From assembly GCA_964602515.1 (NCBI GenBank), contig CAZRRJ010000001.1, forward strand, positions 682,001 to 746,000: 64,000 bases of DNA, written 5' to 3'. The notes beneath the pieces were generated by a model. That model was not told where the DNA came from. It searched no databases and saw only the letters and a list, made by a program, of their open reading frames with translations. Both the position numbers and the translations under genes were made by a program. Shown in pieces: positions 1 to 9,540 of the stretch (its first letter is position 1; the number at the start of each line of letters is the position of its first letter). Origin of the DNA: Carboxylicivirga sp964602515 (GTDB lineage Bacteria; Bacteroidota; Bacteroidia; Bacteroidales; Marinilabiliaceae).

Positions 1-1473
1 AGACGATAATAAGGAGAATGCAACCGTCCAGGCCTGATCTTTAAAAAGCTCGCCCGAAGCTCCTTGTAAGTACACAATAGGTAAAAACACAACGATTGTA
101 GTTAATGTGGATGCAGTTAAAGCGCCACCAACTTCGGAGGTACCTTCCACCGCAGCTTCTTTTACCGACAGGCCTTCTTCTATTTTCCTGAATATATTTT
201 CAACTACTATAATGGCATTATCAACTAACATTCCTGCTCCAAGAGCCAATCCTCCCAAAGTCATAATATTCAGGGTAAGTCCGTTAAAATACATCAAGTT
301 AAAAGTAGCAACTATAGAAATTGGAATAGCAATACTAATGATAAGTGTAACACCAAACCGACGCAGGAATATAAATAACACAAATACGGCAAAGATGATA
401 CCAATCAAAGCACTTTCCTGCACTTCACCAATGGCGCTTTGAATAAACTCTCCCTGGTTATTTATTATTTTTAATTCGTACCCGGGTAAACGCTGCCGAA
501 TAGATATAAAGGCTTCTTCCAGCTTTTCAACTGCTGCAACGGTATTAAAGCGTGTTTCTTTATATACGGAGATTCCCAAACAACGTTGTCCATTTAATCG
601 TACTATGGTTTCGGGCTCCCTGTTCTGGTATTTAATATGGGCAATATCCTTTAATAATATGGGTGCTTGCTCTCCTGTTGTTTTTTGATTGACTGGTATT
701 GCAGAGGAAGAAGTATTTTCTGAAACCTGATTAACTTTTACAACCAGGTTTTCAACATCGTGTAAGGCCGTTAATGCACTTAATCCTTTAATAATATAGC
801 GTTGCCCCATTTCTTCGATAGATCCACCCGATACATTTTGATTAAAACTTTTAATAGTGTTTAATACCGAAGATATAGTTAAACCATTCACTTCCAATAA
901 CCCCGGGTCAGCCACTACCATTATTTCAGCGGTCTCTTCTCCTGAGATCTGAATATCAGCAATCCCTTCAACACGAATAAGTTCATTACGTATATAGTTT
1001 TCTGCTACTTTACGTAAATCATTCATATCAGATATTTCATTATTCGAAAAAGCTGCTTTAATAACAGGTGAAGCATTAGGATCGAAACGCGAAATATTCA
1101 GTTCATCCACATCTTCATCCTGACTGACTGAAGTAAGTGCTTTTTGTAAATCGAGAAATGCTTCATCAACATCTTTACCCCAATCATACTCTACATTAAC
1201 AACTGCTGAACCAACACGGCTTACCGATGATACATTAAGCACTCCACTCTGTCGAACTGCCAGTGCTTCAACCTGCTCAACAAAGCGTTTTTCTATTTCT
1301 TCTGGAGAGCGTTCGCCCGAAATTATTTCTACGTATATTTTGGGATTTTGTAAATCAGGAAACAAATCAGTACCTAAGCGGGACAGAGAAATACTACCCA
1401 AAAGAATGATTCCCAATACAATCATTAATACAGTAACCGGGTAACTAACCGAAAAACGGGATATTGCTCTCAT
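1..1473 (-). CDS. RND-family efflux pump inner-membrane subunit (AcrB/HAE1-like), C-terminus outside window
   Basis: Proton-driven inner-membrane transporter that would export drugs, metals or other compounds through a tripartite complex. The reading frame starts at 1473 with MRAISRFSVSYPVTVLMIVL and stays open to the window edge, giving 491 visible residues of a family usually about 1000-1050 long. Typical marks are the first transmembrane helix, the porter region and the TM4 block with LGAGMLVDNAIIVVENI, followed by GGALTASTLTTIVVFLPI. It follows the adaptor gene by 23 bases and the TolC gene lies further upstream, so pump, adaptor and outer-membrane channel form one operon. Substrate cannot be told from the sequence. 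The truncation is only the window boundary. Confidence 0.95.
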   Translation of the reverse strand, partial: MRAISRFSVSYPVTVLMIVLGIILLGSISLSRLGTDLFPDLQNPKIYVEIISGERSPEEIEKRFVEQVEALAVRQSGVLNVSSVSRVGSAVVNVEYDWGKDVDEAFLDLQKALTSVSQDEDVDELNISRFDPNASPVIKAAFSNNEISDMNDLRKVAENYIRNELIRVEGIADIQISGEETAEIMVVADPGLLEVNGLTISSVLNTIKSFNQNVSGGSIEEMGQRYIIKGLSALTALHDVENLVVKVNQVSENTSSSAIPVNQKTTGEQAPILLKDIAHIKYQNREPETIVRLNGQRCLGISVYKETRFNTVAAVEKLEEAFISIRQRLPGYELKIINNQGEFIQSAIGEVQESALIGIIFAVFVLFIFLRRFGVTLIISIAIPISIVATFNLMYFNGLTLNIMTLGGLALGAGMLVDNAIIVVENIFRKIEEGLSVKEAAVEGTSEVGGALTASTLTTIVVFLPIVYLQGASGELFKDQAWTVAFSLLSS

Positions 1474-1496
1474 GAACTTTTTTTTGTGTGCAACAA

Positions 1497-2582
1497 CTAT
1501 TTAACAACCTTCACTTTAGAACGGTCCTTGAGGGTTTCGAAACCTTTAATAATCAAACGCTCTTCTTCTTTGAGACCTTCTACAACTTCTACCTCATTTA
1601 AGGTTTCAATTCCAGTTCTGATATAGCGTTTTTCAGCAGCTGAGTTCTTTGCAATGAACACCAATTTTCTATTGCCTTCCGTTAATATCACATCTTTAGG
1701 AATAACTATAGCACTGTCGCGTTGCTCCACAACAATTTCAGCTTTAACGAACATACCAGGCTTGAGCAGTCCGTTTTTATTATCCACATTAACACGTCCT
1801 TTAAACGTTCGTGCTTCTATATCTATAGCCGGCGATAATTCCATAATTTGTCCTTTGAGTGTATCATCCGGTAATGCATAGTTCATGATATTAGCCACCT
1901 GCTTTATTTTTACCTGTCCCATTAAGTTTTCAGGCAAACTTAAATCCATCATCATAGTTGAATAGTTCATCATGCTCAGCACACCTACACCTGTTTCAAC
2001 GCGAATACCCGGCGAGAAATATGGCAAATCAGTAATTACTCCTGTAAAAGGAGCTCTTATACTCATCTTTTCAATACTTAACTGGGCGTTTTCATAAGTT
2101 TGCTTTGCTGTTAGTAGTGTTTTTTCAGAGTTAACCAATTCTCGTTTCGTTACACCTCCCTTCTCAAAAAGCGCCTGCTGCTTTTCGTATTCCATTTCTG
2201 ATATTTCCATATCAAGATGTGCCCCTTCTAAATTGGCACTGTTACGATACTCTTTATCTTCAAGCAAAATAATTAATTGTCCTTCTTTCACCATGTCACC
2301 CATTTTATATGCCTTACCGGTACGTGGGTTCTTTTGCAAATGGTAATGAGCCGCCAACTCTGTTTTCACATTGATTTCTAATGATGGCTTAATAGATCCA
2401 GTAGTTATAAGCGTTTCTTCAATAGGCTTCTTCTTTACCTCTTGAACAGAAACATTAACTGCTACATCGGTTGAAAAGTTAGTGGCTTCATTTTTACAGC
2501 TGATAAAGGCAATAGCTAATACAGCAATAAGCAGGCTGGTTTTCTTCAGTATGATTGATCTGGTATAATCGGTATTAATCAT
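1497..2582 (-). CDS. RND efflux periplasmic adaptor (membrane fusion protein), lipoprotein
   Basis: Periplasmic adaptor that couples the RND pump to the outer-membrane channel. The 361-residue product begins with a hydrophobic segment ending in AIAFISC, a lipobox, so it is probably a lipid-anchored adaptor. After it come the barrel-sandwich (biotinyl-lipoyl) half motif with GDMVKEGQLIILLEDKEY, a coiled-coil hairpin (about residues 110-165), the second lipoyl half with MSIRAPFTGVITDLPYFSPG, and a beta-barrel and membrane-proximal domain (ARTFKGRV, LKPGMFVKAEI). Length and order fit the HlyD_D23/RND_mfp families. It lies between the TolC gene and the RND pump gene on the same strand. Confidence 0.95.
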   Translation of the reverse strand: MINTDYTRSIILKKTSLLIAVLAIAFISCKNEATNFSTDVAVNVSVQEVKKKPIEETLITTGSIKPSLEINVKTELAAHYHLQKNPRTGKAYKMGDMVKEGQLIILLEDKEYRNSANLEGAHLDMEISEMEYEKQQALFEKGGVTKRELVNSEKTLLTAKQTYENAQLSIEKMSIRAPFTGVITDLPYFSPGIRVETGVGVLSMMNYSTMMMDLSLPENLMGQVKIKQVANIMNYALPDDTLKGQIMELSPAIDIEARTFKGRVNVDNKNGLLKPGMFVKAEIVVEQRDSAIVIPKDVILTEGNRKLVFIAKNSAAEKRYIRTGIETLNEVEVVEGLKEEERLIIKGFETLKDRSKVKVVK

Positions 2583-2618
2583 GATTGGAGGTATATTATA
2601 GTCGGTTTATATATTTAA

Positions 2619-4094
2619 TTAATGAATCATTTCGTATTTCATAACATCATCTATAATACTGCGCTGAGATTCAAAATCATAGAGTGTTTGTAGTTTCATA
2701 TTAAGCAACTCTAACTTATAATTGATTAATGCATTAGTCATTGCATTTTTCTTTTGTGTGAGCTGATTTTGAAACAGGTTTAAATCCATACTGGTCAAAT
2801 CTCCATTGCGATATTTCTCAAGGTTGATTTCGTAGGTTAGTTGTGCATTTTCTTCGTTTTTACGAGCAATATCAATCTGAATGAGGGTATTTTTTATACT
2901 GCGATCAATTTTACGAATATCCAAACGGATGTTTTTTTGCTCGTCCTGCAAGTTGTATTCGCTGGTTTTTAATGATGCTTCTGCTGCTCGCATACGGGCT
3001 TTTTTCTCCCCCCAATCGTACAATGGCACTTCTAAACTAAAACTAACATCCTCGTTATCGTTAGGGTTACTATAAATATCTTTTACTCTTTCATTTTCGC
3101 CAAAAAGTCCGACTGAAACATTTAAGTTTCCTTTAAATTCATTGGTGGCATTGGTTTTAATCAGCTGAAATTGTCCGGTTTCAATATCTATCTGACGTTG
3201 GCGTATCTCCATCCGGTTTGATAAGGCAAAATTAGTAGCCATATTTAAATCAATATCAACCGGCACCACTGATACTTCTGCAACTACCATCAACTCTTCT
3301 GCCAGTGGGAGTCCTAACATTTGCTTGAAGTTATCTTTTATATTTTCCAGTTCTACTTCATTATTCTGTACTGTTGACTCACTGGACATCATATCCAACT
3401 CAGCCTGTAACATTTCTTCTTTAGCGGTTAAACCTGCTTCTACTTTATTACTTATTATTTCATAGCTCTTTTTTCTATTTCCCCACTCTTCACGCGATGT
3501 TATCAGCTCCATCTGCTTTTGATATATCTGGTAAAAGTATTGGGTAATCTGCCTTTCTACACTAAGAGCTTCCAATGCATAGTTTAACTTGGCATTTTCA
3601 TGATCAAATTCCAGCTCTTTCAGCGTCATTTTAGTCCTGTTATATGTAAATAAGGGCTGATCAATATTTAAGCGCAGGTTATTACTAAATCCGGTGAAAG
3701 AGTTAGCTGATGATGAACTATAATTATCGGTATAGCCAAAGGTATTAGCTAAAGAAATAGTACCATCAGTCCAAATTACAGGCTGTGTAATACTTAATGT
3801 ACCATTACTTTGCGTACTTTCCGAATTAAACCATTGTTGGTTAAACTCATCGTACCTGCGGTTATTTGAATACTGATACGGGTTTAAATTTAACTTAAAA
3901 TTAGAACGAAGAGAAGCCCTTTGGGCATTAAGTAACTCACGTGTGCGCTCTAACCCAAGGCGCGACCGTACAATCTGTGGACTATTTTTCAATGCCTCTT
4001 CAACCGATTGGCTCAATGTCATCAGACGTTGTGCATCAATTGTATTGAGTCCAACAAAAAATAACATTAAGGTAGCAACAAGTATTTTTTTCAT
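2619..4094 (-). CDS. TolC-family outer-membrane efflux protein
   Basis: Outer-membrane channel of the tripartite pump. I choose the ATG at 4094 because it starts MKKILVATLMLFFVGLNTIDAQ-type signal peptide sequence, while the upstream ATG at 4133 would add 13 residues before it and overlap the preceding gene. The mature part has two OEP repeats, each with long amphipathic helices and a strand segment; characteristic patches are LSQSVEEALKNSPQIVRSRL near the N-terminus and YRNGDLTSMDLNLFQNQLT near the C-terminus. About 491 residues, normal for the family. It sits 23 bases after the permease gene, so the ABC and RND parts could share a transcript and possibly the same TolC. Confidence 0.93.
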   Translation of the reverse strand: MKKILVATLMLFFVGLNTIDAQRLMTLSQSVEEALKNSPQIVRSRLGLERTRELLNAQRASLRSNFKLNLNPYQYSNNRRYDEFNQQWFNSESTQSNGTLSITQPVIWTDGTISLANTFGYTDNYSSSSANSFTGFSNNLRLNIDQPLFTYNRTKMTLKELEFDHENAKLNYALEALSVERQITQYFYQIYQKQMELITSREEWGNRKKSYEIISNKVEAGLTAKEEMLQAELDMMSSESTVQNNEVELENIKDNFKQMLGLPLAEELMVVAEVSVVPVDIDLNMATNFALSNRMEIRQRQIDIETGQFQLIKTNATNEFKGNLNVSVGLFGENERVKDIYSNPNDNEDVSFSLEVPLYDWGEKKARMRAAEASLKTSEYNLQDEQKNIRLDIRKIDRSIKNTLIQIDIARKNEENAQLTYEINLEKYRNGDLTSMDLNLFQNQLTQKKNAMTNALINYKLELLNMKLQTLYDFESQRSIIDDVMKYEMIH

Positions 4095-4117
4095 AAATTC
4101 TATATCATCTAAAGTTC

Positions 4118-7100
4118 TTATTTTTTTACCCATTTAACAGCATCTGCAATAATGTATTCTTTATTTGATACATCTGATAATTGAACCTTTACCTTCCCTT
4201 CTGAGAAATAAAATTCACCCAAATAAACCCAACCGTCATTATCATTATCAATTTTTGCAAGAACCGGCTCCTCACCATCATCATGGTATATTGTAAAATT
4301 ATATTCGGCTGCCTCATTTTCACTTCTGCGCCCTCGCCTACGAGATCTGCTAACCGGTACATAAGCATGTACTTCATAACTTCCTGGTGTTTTAATACTG
4401 CCTGTCCAAACCACGTATCCATCTCCTGAGCCTTTACGTTTATAACAGGCTGATTTAAGATATTCGCCAAAAAACTGTTCGCCTGCCACCGGCTTCCATT
4501 TCACAGGTGGATTCCAAAAACGAAGCATACCATAAGAGTCGTTTTCTTCCTCATTTTGCATGCTTGTCCACCAATCTTTAACTGTGCGACTTTCTCCGGT
4601 ATTAACCACCATAAATCCCTCGTCCTCATTATCAACAATAACCTCGTGCATTTCCTGATAGTTTAATTTAATAGATGAAGCCTGTTTGCCTTCAAAGAAG
4701 TCCACCCTGCGCTGCCCCCTAATAACGTCATTGGTCTGTAGAGCCTGAGTAGATGGAATATTAACTGCTAAAAAAGTATTAACAGTTACTTCACGTGGTT
4801 CTTCATCAAGTAAAAAACCTATTACATTGTTTTCGCCGGCCTTAATAAGGAAACTCTGCTTATTATCTTCTTGCTCAATACCAGTTTGAAATCGTGAACG
4901 GAAACGCCCGCCACGTCCTCGCTGTTGACCTTCACGCACAGTAAAGCTAATGATTCCGTCAGCATTGCCTTTGTTAGTTACCGGTATTTTTAGAAAGTAC
5001 CGCATTCGATTACCATCTTTTACTTCGTACACATTAACAGTACCAAACAAAAAGGCAGGCTTGTCCAGCTCATTTAACCAGTTTGTGTATACATCACTAA
5101 ACTCAATACGTGTTAATTTTGATATCTCGTCACTAAATTCTTTTACGTTTTTATTAACGAAACGATTCTTCATAACCAGGTAATCCAGTTGCTTATCAAA
5201 GTTACTTTGATCCACATTAACTTTAAGATTTGAAATAAGCTGACTTCCTTTTGATGCAAAAACATTCCCCAGGGTATTTACATCTTCCTTTTCAATCAGT
5301 TCGCTTAAGCTGCTTTCATGTAATTTTAAAATTACCTCATCGTTGCTTGATAAACCGCCTAAGCCACGGCGCCTTGTTTCGCCAAGTCGTTGATGTAAAT
5401 AATTTTCAAGTGCAATGGTTAATAAAGGGTAACCTTCTTCTTTTATATTATTACAATAGGTAAAGTAATTGGGAAAAACCTGGTAACGTCCCCAATTTTC
5501 TATAGTACGTTCTCCATCTTTTCGCCTGCCAAAGAAAAAGCGCGACGGACTAATAAAATTGTTACCGAGGTAGTTTTTTAGCATTTCAACCTGCATCTCT
5601 TTATCAGACTTTTCCTCATTTGAGCGTTCTGTTTGTCTTTCTATCCGTTCACGTATTTGCGACAAATCATTTTGCCAATTACCACCGCCATTTTCAGGAA
5701 ATAATACCATTTCGGGCATATTATTTTCCGTAGTTAAAGACCAATTGCGTAAATAGCTGTACATATTAATTGGAACCTCAACTAAAGCAAAGCGCCTAAA
5801 TGGATAAGTAAGACCTATTTTTCGCTCAAAATCATGTTTAATACTTTGTATTACATCTGCAATTGTATCGTTTATCTCTGTAAAATACTCCTTGTAAAAA
5901 TCATGGTCTTTATGGTGATATAAACTAAACTCTACACTATCAATTGTAGTCGTATGTCTTTCAAAATCACCTATTATTAAACTATAAGCATTTAGCGACT
6001 GTTCGGGACTAAATTTATATTCATTAGCAGCTATTGAATCCCGTTTTCCTTGTGCAATAACTTGCAAATTATTTTTTGTTTTAACATGCAGATTCATCTG
6101 TGTAAACGGAAAGCGTGTCCAATATTGTTTTGATGCAATTACAGGATACCAATTGGCTTCGCGGGTAAGCATTAAATAACCAGATTGAATAAAACTGAAT
6201 TGCTTACCAGCTAATAATGGATCTTTTCGGTTTTGCGATGTCCATGTTTCATCATTTATTTCGGGAAACATAGCGTCATCAATTACCCTGCCTGCATAAG
6301 TTAATTCTACTTTATAATTGCTATTGTCTGAATTTTCCAGATCAAGCATTATTAAATGGTTATCCTGATTAAATTGACAATTTTGATTATTGACTTTACA
6401 CGAACTAACTTCCAATCCGGGATTAAGAGCAAACGTAAGCTTATGCCCGGCCTTTGCTACCTTCTCTACATCCATTACAGCAATACAATTAATTGACTGA
6501 TGTTGATGTTGCAGGTTTATATTATAGGTTTTAATCTGGTAATCTGAGACTAGTAGCTTAGCATTCAGTTGTCGAACGTGAGAACGTAAATCTGAGGCCT
6601 GTATATCATCCTTTATTTTTAGACCTAATAATACTACACTACCCGTCAACAGTCCAATTAAACCTAAACTTAATGCAAGTCCTTGATATTTTTGCTGTTT
6701 TAACCGAGGTAAGCGCCAAATAGTTGCAACAATAAAAAATAAGCCTAAAAGGAAGTATGCTCCTCTTAAACAGGTTAACTCTGGCAGGTTTCCAAACCCG
6801 GTAAAATCAGAACGCATAAAAGGCGTGTAAAAGCCCAAAAAATCAGTTAATCCAAACCATTTATTTTGGAGGTAAAACAGGCTAAGAGCAATAATACCTA
6901 ACAGAAGAACAAAGGTTATGGCCTGATTACGTACCAACGTCATTGTAAAAAATGATAAGCCAAGTACAAATACTAATGTAGGAATAGAAATTAATACCGG
7001 ATAAATAAGGTAAGATAACCAGGGGATGGTAAATTCATTTGCAATTAATGAAAATATAATTCCACTTAGTAATACCAGTACGTTAAGAATCGCAAAAACC

Positions 7101-7447
7101 TTTAAAATGCCAAATGTCTTACCCATCACATATTCGGTATTTGACATGCTACGCACATAAAAGGCTTCAGTGGTATCCAACTTTTTATCGCGCCCCAAAA
7201 AATCAGCTGATAAAAATACGGCTATTATGGCCTGAGCAACATTTAATATCCAAATGTTAAAATATGGTGCACCTGATGGTATATAACGTCCCGGCCAACC
7301 TCCTTCGGCAATTGTTGTCAGACCAAATAAATTAAACAGCACAATAAAGACTAATATCAGGGCTGCAAATATTCTAAAAAACCAACTACGTAACAGTGTT
7401 TTAGATTCAAAATGTGCTACTGTTTTTATATTGAATAATGAAATCAT
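4118..7447 (-). CDS. ABC-2 permease fused to an M1-peptidase-like domain without catalytic motif and a golvesin-like C-terminal domain
   Basis: A 1109-residue membrane protein. Residues 1-280 hold about seven hydrophobic helices typical of ABC-2 permeases, including FLSADFLGRDKKLDTTEAFY, the amphipathic region before a core helix. A further helix near 265 precedes a large extracytoplasmic part of M1-aminopeptidase shape (about 300-850), but I find no HExxH zinc motif, so it is probably not a peptidase. The last 160 residues resemble the golvesin C-terminal/xanthan-lyase carbohydrate-binding fold (GDGYVVWTGSIKTPGSYEVH, WVYLGEFYFSEGKVKVQLSD, ADAVKWV). Its ATG overlaps the end of the ABC ATPase gene by four bases, which marks them as one transporter. 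Permease-M1 fusions exist in Bacteroidota; substrate and role of the outer part are unknown. Confidence 0.85.
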   Translation of the reverse strand: MISLFNIKTVAHFESKTLLRSWFFRIFAALILVFIVLFNLFGLTTIAEGGWPGRYIPSGAPYFNIWILNVAQAIIAVFLSADFLGRDKKLDTTEAFYVRSMSNTEYVMGKTFGILKVFAILNVLVLLSGIIFSLIANEFTIPWLSYLIYPVLISIPTLVFVLGLSFFTMTLVRNQAITFVLLLGIIALSLFYLQNKWFGLTDFLGFYTPFMRSDFTGFGNLPELTCLRGAYFLLGLFFIVATIWRLPRLKQQKYQGLALSLGLIGLLTGSVVLLGLKIKDDIQASDLRSHVRQLNAKLLVSDYQIKTYNINLQHQHQSINCIAVMDVEKVAKAGHKLTFALNPGLEVSSCKVNNQNCQFNQDNHLIMLDLENSDNSNYKVELTYAGRVIDDAMFPEINDETWTSQNRKDPLLAGKQFSFIQSGYLMLTREANWYPVIASKQYWTRFPFTQMNLHVKTKNNLQVIAQGKRDSIAANEYKFSPEQSLNAYSLIIGDFERHTTTIDSVEFSLYHHKDHDFYKEYFTEINDTIADVIQSIKHDFERKIGLTYPFRRFALVEVPINMYSYLRNWSLTTENNMPEMVLFPENGGGNWQNDLSQIRERIERQTERSNEEKSDKEMQVEMLKNYLGNNFISPSRFFFGRRKDGERTIENWGRYQVFPNYFTYCNNIKEEGYPLLTIALENYLHQRLGETRRRGLGGLSSNDEVILKLHESSLSELIEKEDVNTLGNVFASKGSQLISNLKVNVDQSNFDKQLDYLVMKNRFVNKNVKEFSDEISKLTRIEFSDVYTNWLNELDKPAFLFGTVNVYEVKDGNRMRYFLKIPVTNKGNADGIISFTVREGQQRGRGGRFRSRFQTGIEQEDNKQSFLIKAGENNVIGFLLDEEPREVTVNTFLAVNIPSTQALQTNDVIRGQRRVDFFEGKQASSIKLNYQEMHEVIVDNEDEGFMVVNTGESRTVKDWWTSMQNEEENDSYGMLRFWNPPVKWKPVAGEQFFGEYLKSACYKRKGSGDGYVVWTGSIKTPGSYEVHAYVPVSRSRRRGRRSENEAAEYNFTIYHDDGEEPVLAKIDNDNDGWVYLGEFYFSEGKVKVQLSDVSNKEYIIADAVKWVKK

Positions 7448-8340
7448 TGATACTGAAATTTTTCGTTGGCGATATACTCCATAAAATACACATAGGCGTG
7501 CTCCAGATTAGGTTCAATCAACGTTGTTTCCCAGCCATTAACTTCATCGGCAACAAACTCAATATCATAACCCGATGCACTAGGTACTGATGTAATGACC
7601 GGGTAATTATCACTTATAGCTTTCATCTGTTCGAAGGATACACTGGTTTTGAATACATGTCCTGACGATTGTTTAATAAACGCTTCGGGCGACCCCTGAA
7701 AATAAACCTGACCACTGTTTAATAGTGCCATTTGCCTACAGGTGGATGAGATATCACCCACAATGTGTGTTGAAAGTATTATAGCCACTTCCTTCTGACT
7801 TAAATTGGAAAGTATATTACGAAAACGAATACGTTCTTCGGGATCAAGCCCGGTAGTTGGCTCATCAACGACTACAATTTTAGGGTCTCCAATAAGTGCT
7901 TGTGCAATACCTAAGCGCCTTTTCATACCGCCTGACAACTTATTTGCATACCTGTTCCGAACATCAAACAGACCTACCTGTTCTAATAAATCATCAACCG
8001 CTGCTAAACGCTCTTTTTTACGTTTAACACCAGCCAAGGAAGCTGCATAATCAAGAAACTCCCATGTTTTTAACTTTGAAAAAAAGCGAAAGTCTTGCGG
8101 AAGATAGCCAAGTATTGATCGCACTTCTCCCCTGTTTTCCGACAGTTTCATCCCGTTTACAAAAATATCGCCATGAGTTGGTTTAAGAAGTGTAACCAAA
8201 ATTCGCATTAAAGTTGATTTACCAGCACCGTTGGGGCCAAGTAAACCAAACATACCGGATTCTATTTCTAAATTAACTTTATTAAGTGCTCTGAAATCAT
8301 TATTATATATCTGACTCAGGTCTTTGATCTGAATTTTCAA
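7444..8340 (-). CDS. ABC transporter ATP-binding protein
   Basis: Cytoplasmic ATPase that powers the adjoining permease. The 298-residue product has Walker A GPNGAGKST near residue 36, the ABC signature LSGGMKRRLGIAQAL, Walker B IVVVDEPTTGLDP and the H-loop LSTHIVGDI, all intact. The C-terminal 70 residues are a family-typical extension. It is the first gene of a minus-strand run that continues into the permease (four-base overlap), TolC, adaptor and RND pump. Upstream lies a 155-bp inverted-repeat element separating it from the Spy-like operon, so it probably has its own promoter. ATPases paired with M1-fused ABC-2 permeases often cluster with efflux genes; substrate unknown. Confidence 0.95.
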   Translation of the reverse strand: MKIQIKDLSQIYNNDFRALNKVNLEIESGMFGLLGPNGAGKSTLMRILVTLLKPTHGDIFVNGMKLSENRGEVRSILGYLPQDFRFFSKLKTWEFLDYAASLAGVKRKKERLAAVDDLLEQVGLFDVRNRYANKLSGGMKRRLGIAQALIGDPKIVVVDEPTTGLDPEERIRFRNILSNLSQKEVAIILSTHIVGDISSTCRQMALLNSGQVYFQGSPEAFIKQSSGHVFKTSVSFEQMKAISDNYPVITSVPSASGYDIEFVADEVNGWETTLIEPNLEHAYVYFMEYIANEKFQYQ

Positions 8341-8461
8341 GGCTATGCTGTTTAAGGGGTGCTGTTTTCACTAAAATATACCAATGTAAATATATCACTA
8401 TTTATGAGCACTTTAATTAATTCCTGATAAATTATTATATGTATGTTTTATAATTATAAAC

Positions 8462-8616
8462 AGAGGTTGTCTAAAAAATTAAGCTATCGGTTCTTTTACC
8501 AAAAATCAGTATCACTCCGGACTTTATAGAGAAACTGCCTTTCTTCAATTACCCTTTAAAACCATACAAGTAAAAGGTGTTTAGAACACATGGCACTGCT
8601 TTTTAGACATCCTCTT
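8462..8616. repeat. Inverted-repeat element (MITE-like or large terminator)
   Basis: The left end AGAGGTTGTCTAAAAA and the right end, read on the other strand, AGAGGATGTCTAAAAA are inverted copies with one mismatch in 16, enclosing about 120 bp without an open frame. The same end motif, in the form AGAGnnTGTCCAAAAAGTA, recurs at 34565-34602 and 35811-35951. The position between two operons fits a transcription terminator; the spaced repeats and unrelated interiors also fit a small non-autonomous mobile element. Which of the two is not decided by the sequence. Confidence 0.5.
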
Positions 8617-8642
8617 TTAATAAAGTATTAATTAACAATCTG

Positions 8643-9539
8643 TTAATTGAAATTTTGTCGCTCTCTATACCCCTTATGTCCTCGACTATTTCTATTATCC
8701 CACAGCACTTTTTGCTCATCTGTTAGATTATTTCTCATTTGTAGCTTAAAGTTGGTCCTAATTTTTGCCATTTCTAAACGTGTATTAGCCTGCTCTTCTA
8801 TAAGTTTATCTGCTTTTTCCAGATCAATATTTTTTCCTGTACAAACTGTTTTCAATTCAGCTCTCAGTTCATTTAGTTTATTTTTATATGGCTGCTGTTG
8901 TTTTAACATTTCAAGGTGTTCAGTCTTGAGTGCTTTACGCTGGTCATCACTCATTAGGGTACAATCGGCCCTATTTTCTTTATTATATACCTGCCCCTTA
9001 TGTCTATATCCCTTGCTCATGTTGTTAGCATTTTCCCATCGGTCACTATTTAATCCCATTTTTCCTCTTCCGTTTCTACGACCACTTTCGTTCATTGCCA
9101 TTTTTCCTTTTCCAGAACGCTTATAAGCTCTATTGTCAAACTGCACCAATTGTTCTTCGCTTAAAAAACCTTTTACAGCTTGTTGGTGGCGAACTTTCTT
9201 TTTGTGTATAGATGCTTTTAATCTGCTTATTTCAACAAGAACCTTATCTAATTCTTTTTTATTAACCGGATCTGTTGATTGGAGGGTTTGCTTTTTAGCC
9301 TGTAACTCATTTAACAGGTTACGTTCACCTTGTACATCTTTCATAAATGCAGTACGTTCGGCATCGATACTCACCTGCTGCTCATCACTCAGGCCAAGCA
9401 AGCGACATTTTGTTTCTTTTGTATTACAGGTGCCATCACCCACTCTACGTCCATCTCCCCTTCTACCTTGAGCATTAGTAAAATTGATAAAAACCAAACT
9501 CACAAGTATTAATCCTGTTATCAAATATTTCCTTTTCAT
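8643..9539 (-). CDS. Secreted protein with two tandem Spy/CpxP-like (LTXXQ-type) domains
   Basis: A 298-residue exported protein with a signal peptide (hydrophobic residues 6-20, ending near FTNAQG). Two similar helical units follow: residues about 48-138 start LGLSDEQQVSIDAERTAFM and end LSEEQLVQFDNR; residues about 193-283 start LMSDDQRKALKTEHLEMLK and end LTDEQKVLWDNR. The unit resembles the Spy/CpxP/LTXXQ family of periplasmic chaperone or stress sensors, so this looks like an internal duplication. A very basic Gly/Arg/Lys linker joins the units. It lies last in the run sigma factor, membrane protein, Spy-like anchored protein, Spy-like secreted protein. An 8-bp tandem repeat sits directly before its start codon. 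Confidence 0.75.
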   Translation of the reverse strand: MKRKYLITGLILVSLVFINFTNAQGRRGDGRRVGDGTCNTKETKCRLLGLSDEQQVSIDAERTAFMKDVQGERNLLNELQAKKQTLQSTDPVNKKELDKVLVEISRLKASIHKKKVRHQQAVKGFLSEEQLVQFDNRAYKRSGKGKMAMNESGRRNGRGKMGLNSDRWENANNMSKGYRHKGQVYNKENRADCTLMSDDQRKALKTEHLEMLKQQQPYKNKLNELRAELKTVCTGKNIDLEKADKLIEEQANTRLEMAKIRTNFKLQMRNNLTDEQKVLWDNRNSRGHKGYRERQNFN

Positions 9540-9540
9540 C

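Noticed and set aside
107..442. Plus-strand frame within the RND pump gene
   Set aside because: It lies opposite a clear AcrB-type sequence with all motifs in the minus-strand frame.
8647..9126. Long plus-strand frame opposite the Spy-like gene
   Set aside because: It is the mirror of a Lys/Gln/Leu-rich helical gene; the protein is full of S, L and C with no family features, and the minus-strand frame has signal peptide and repeats.
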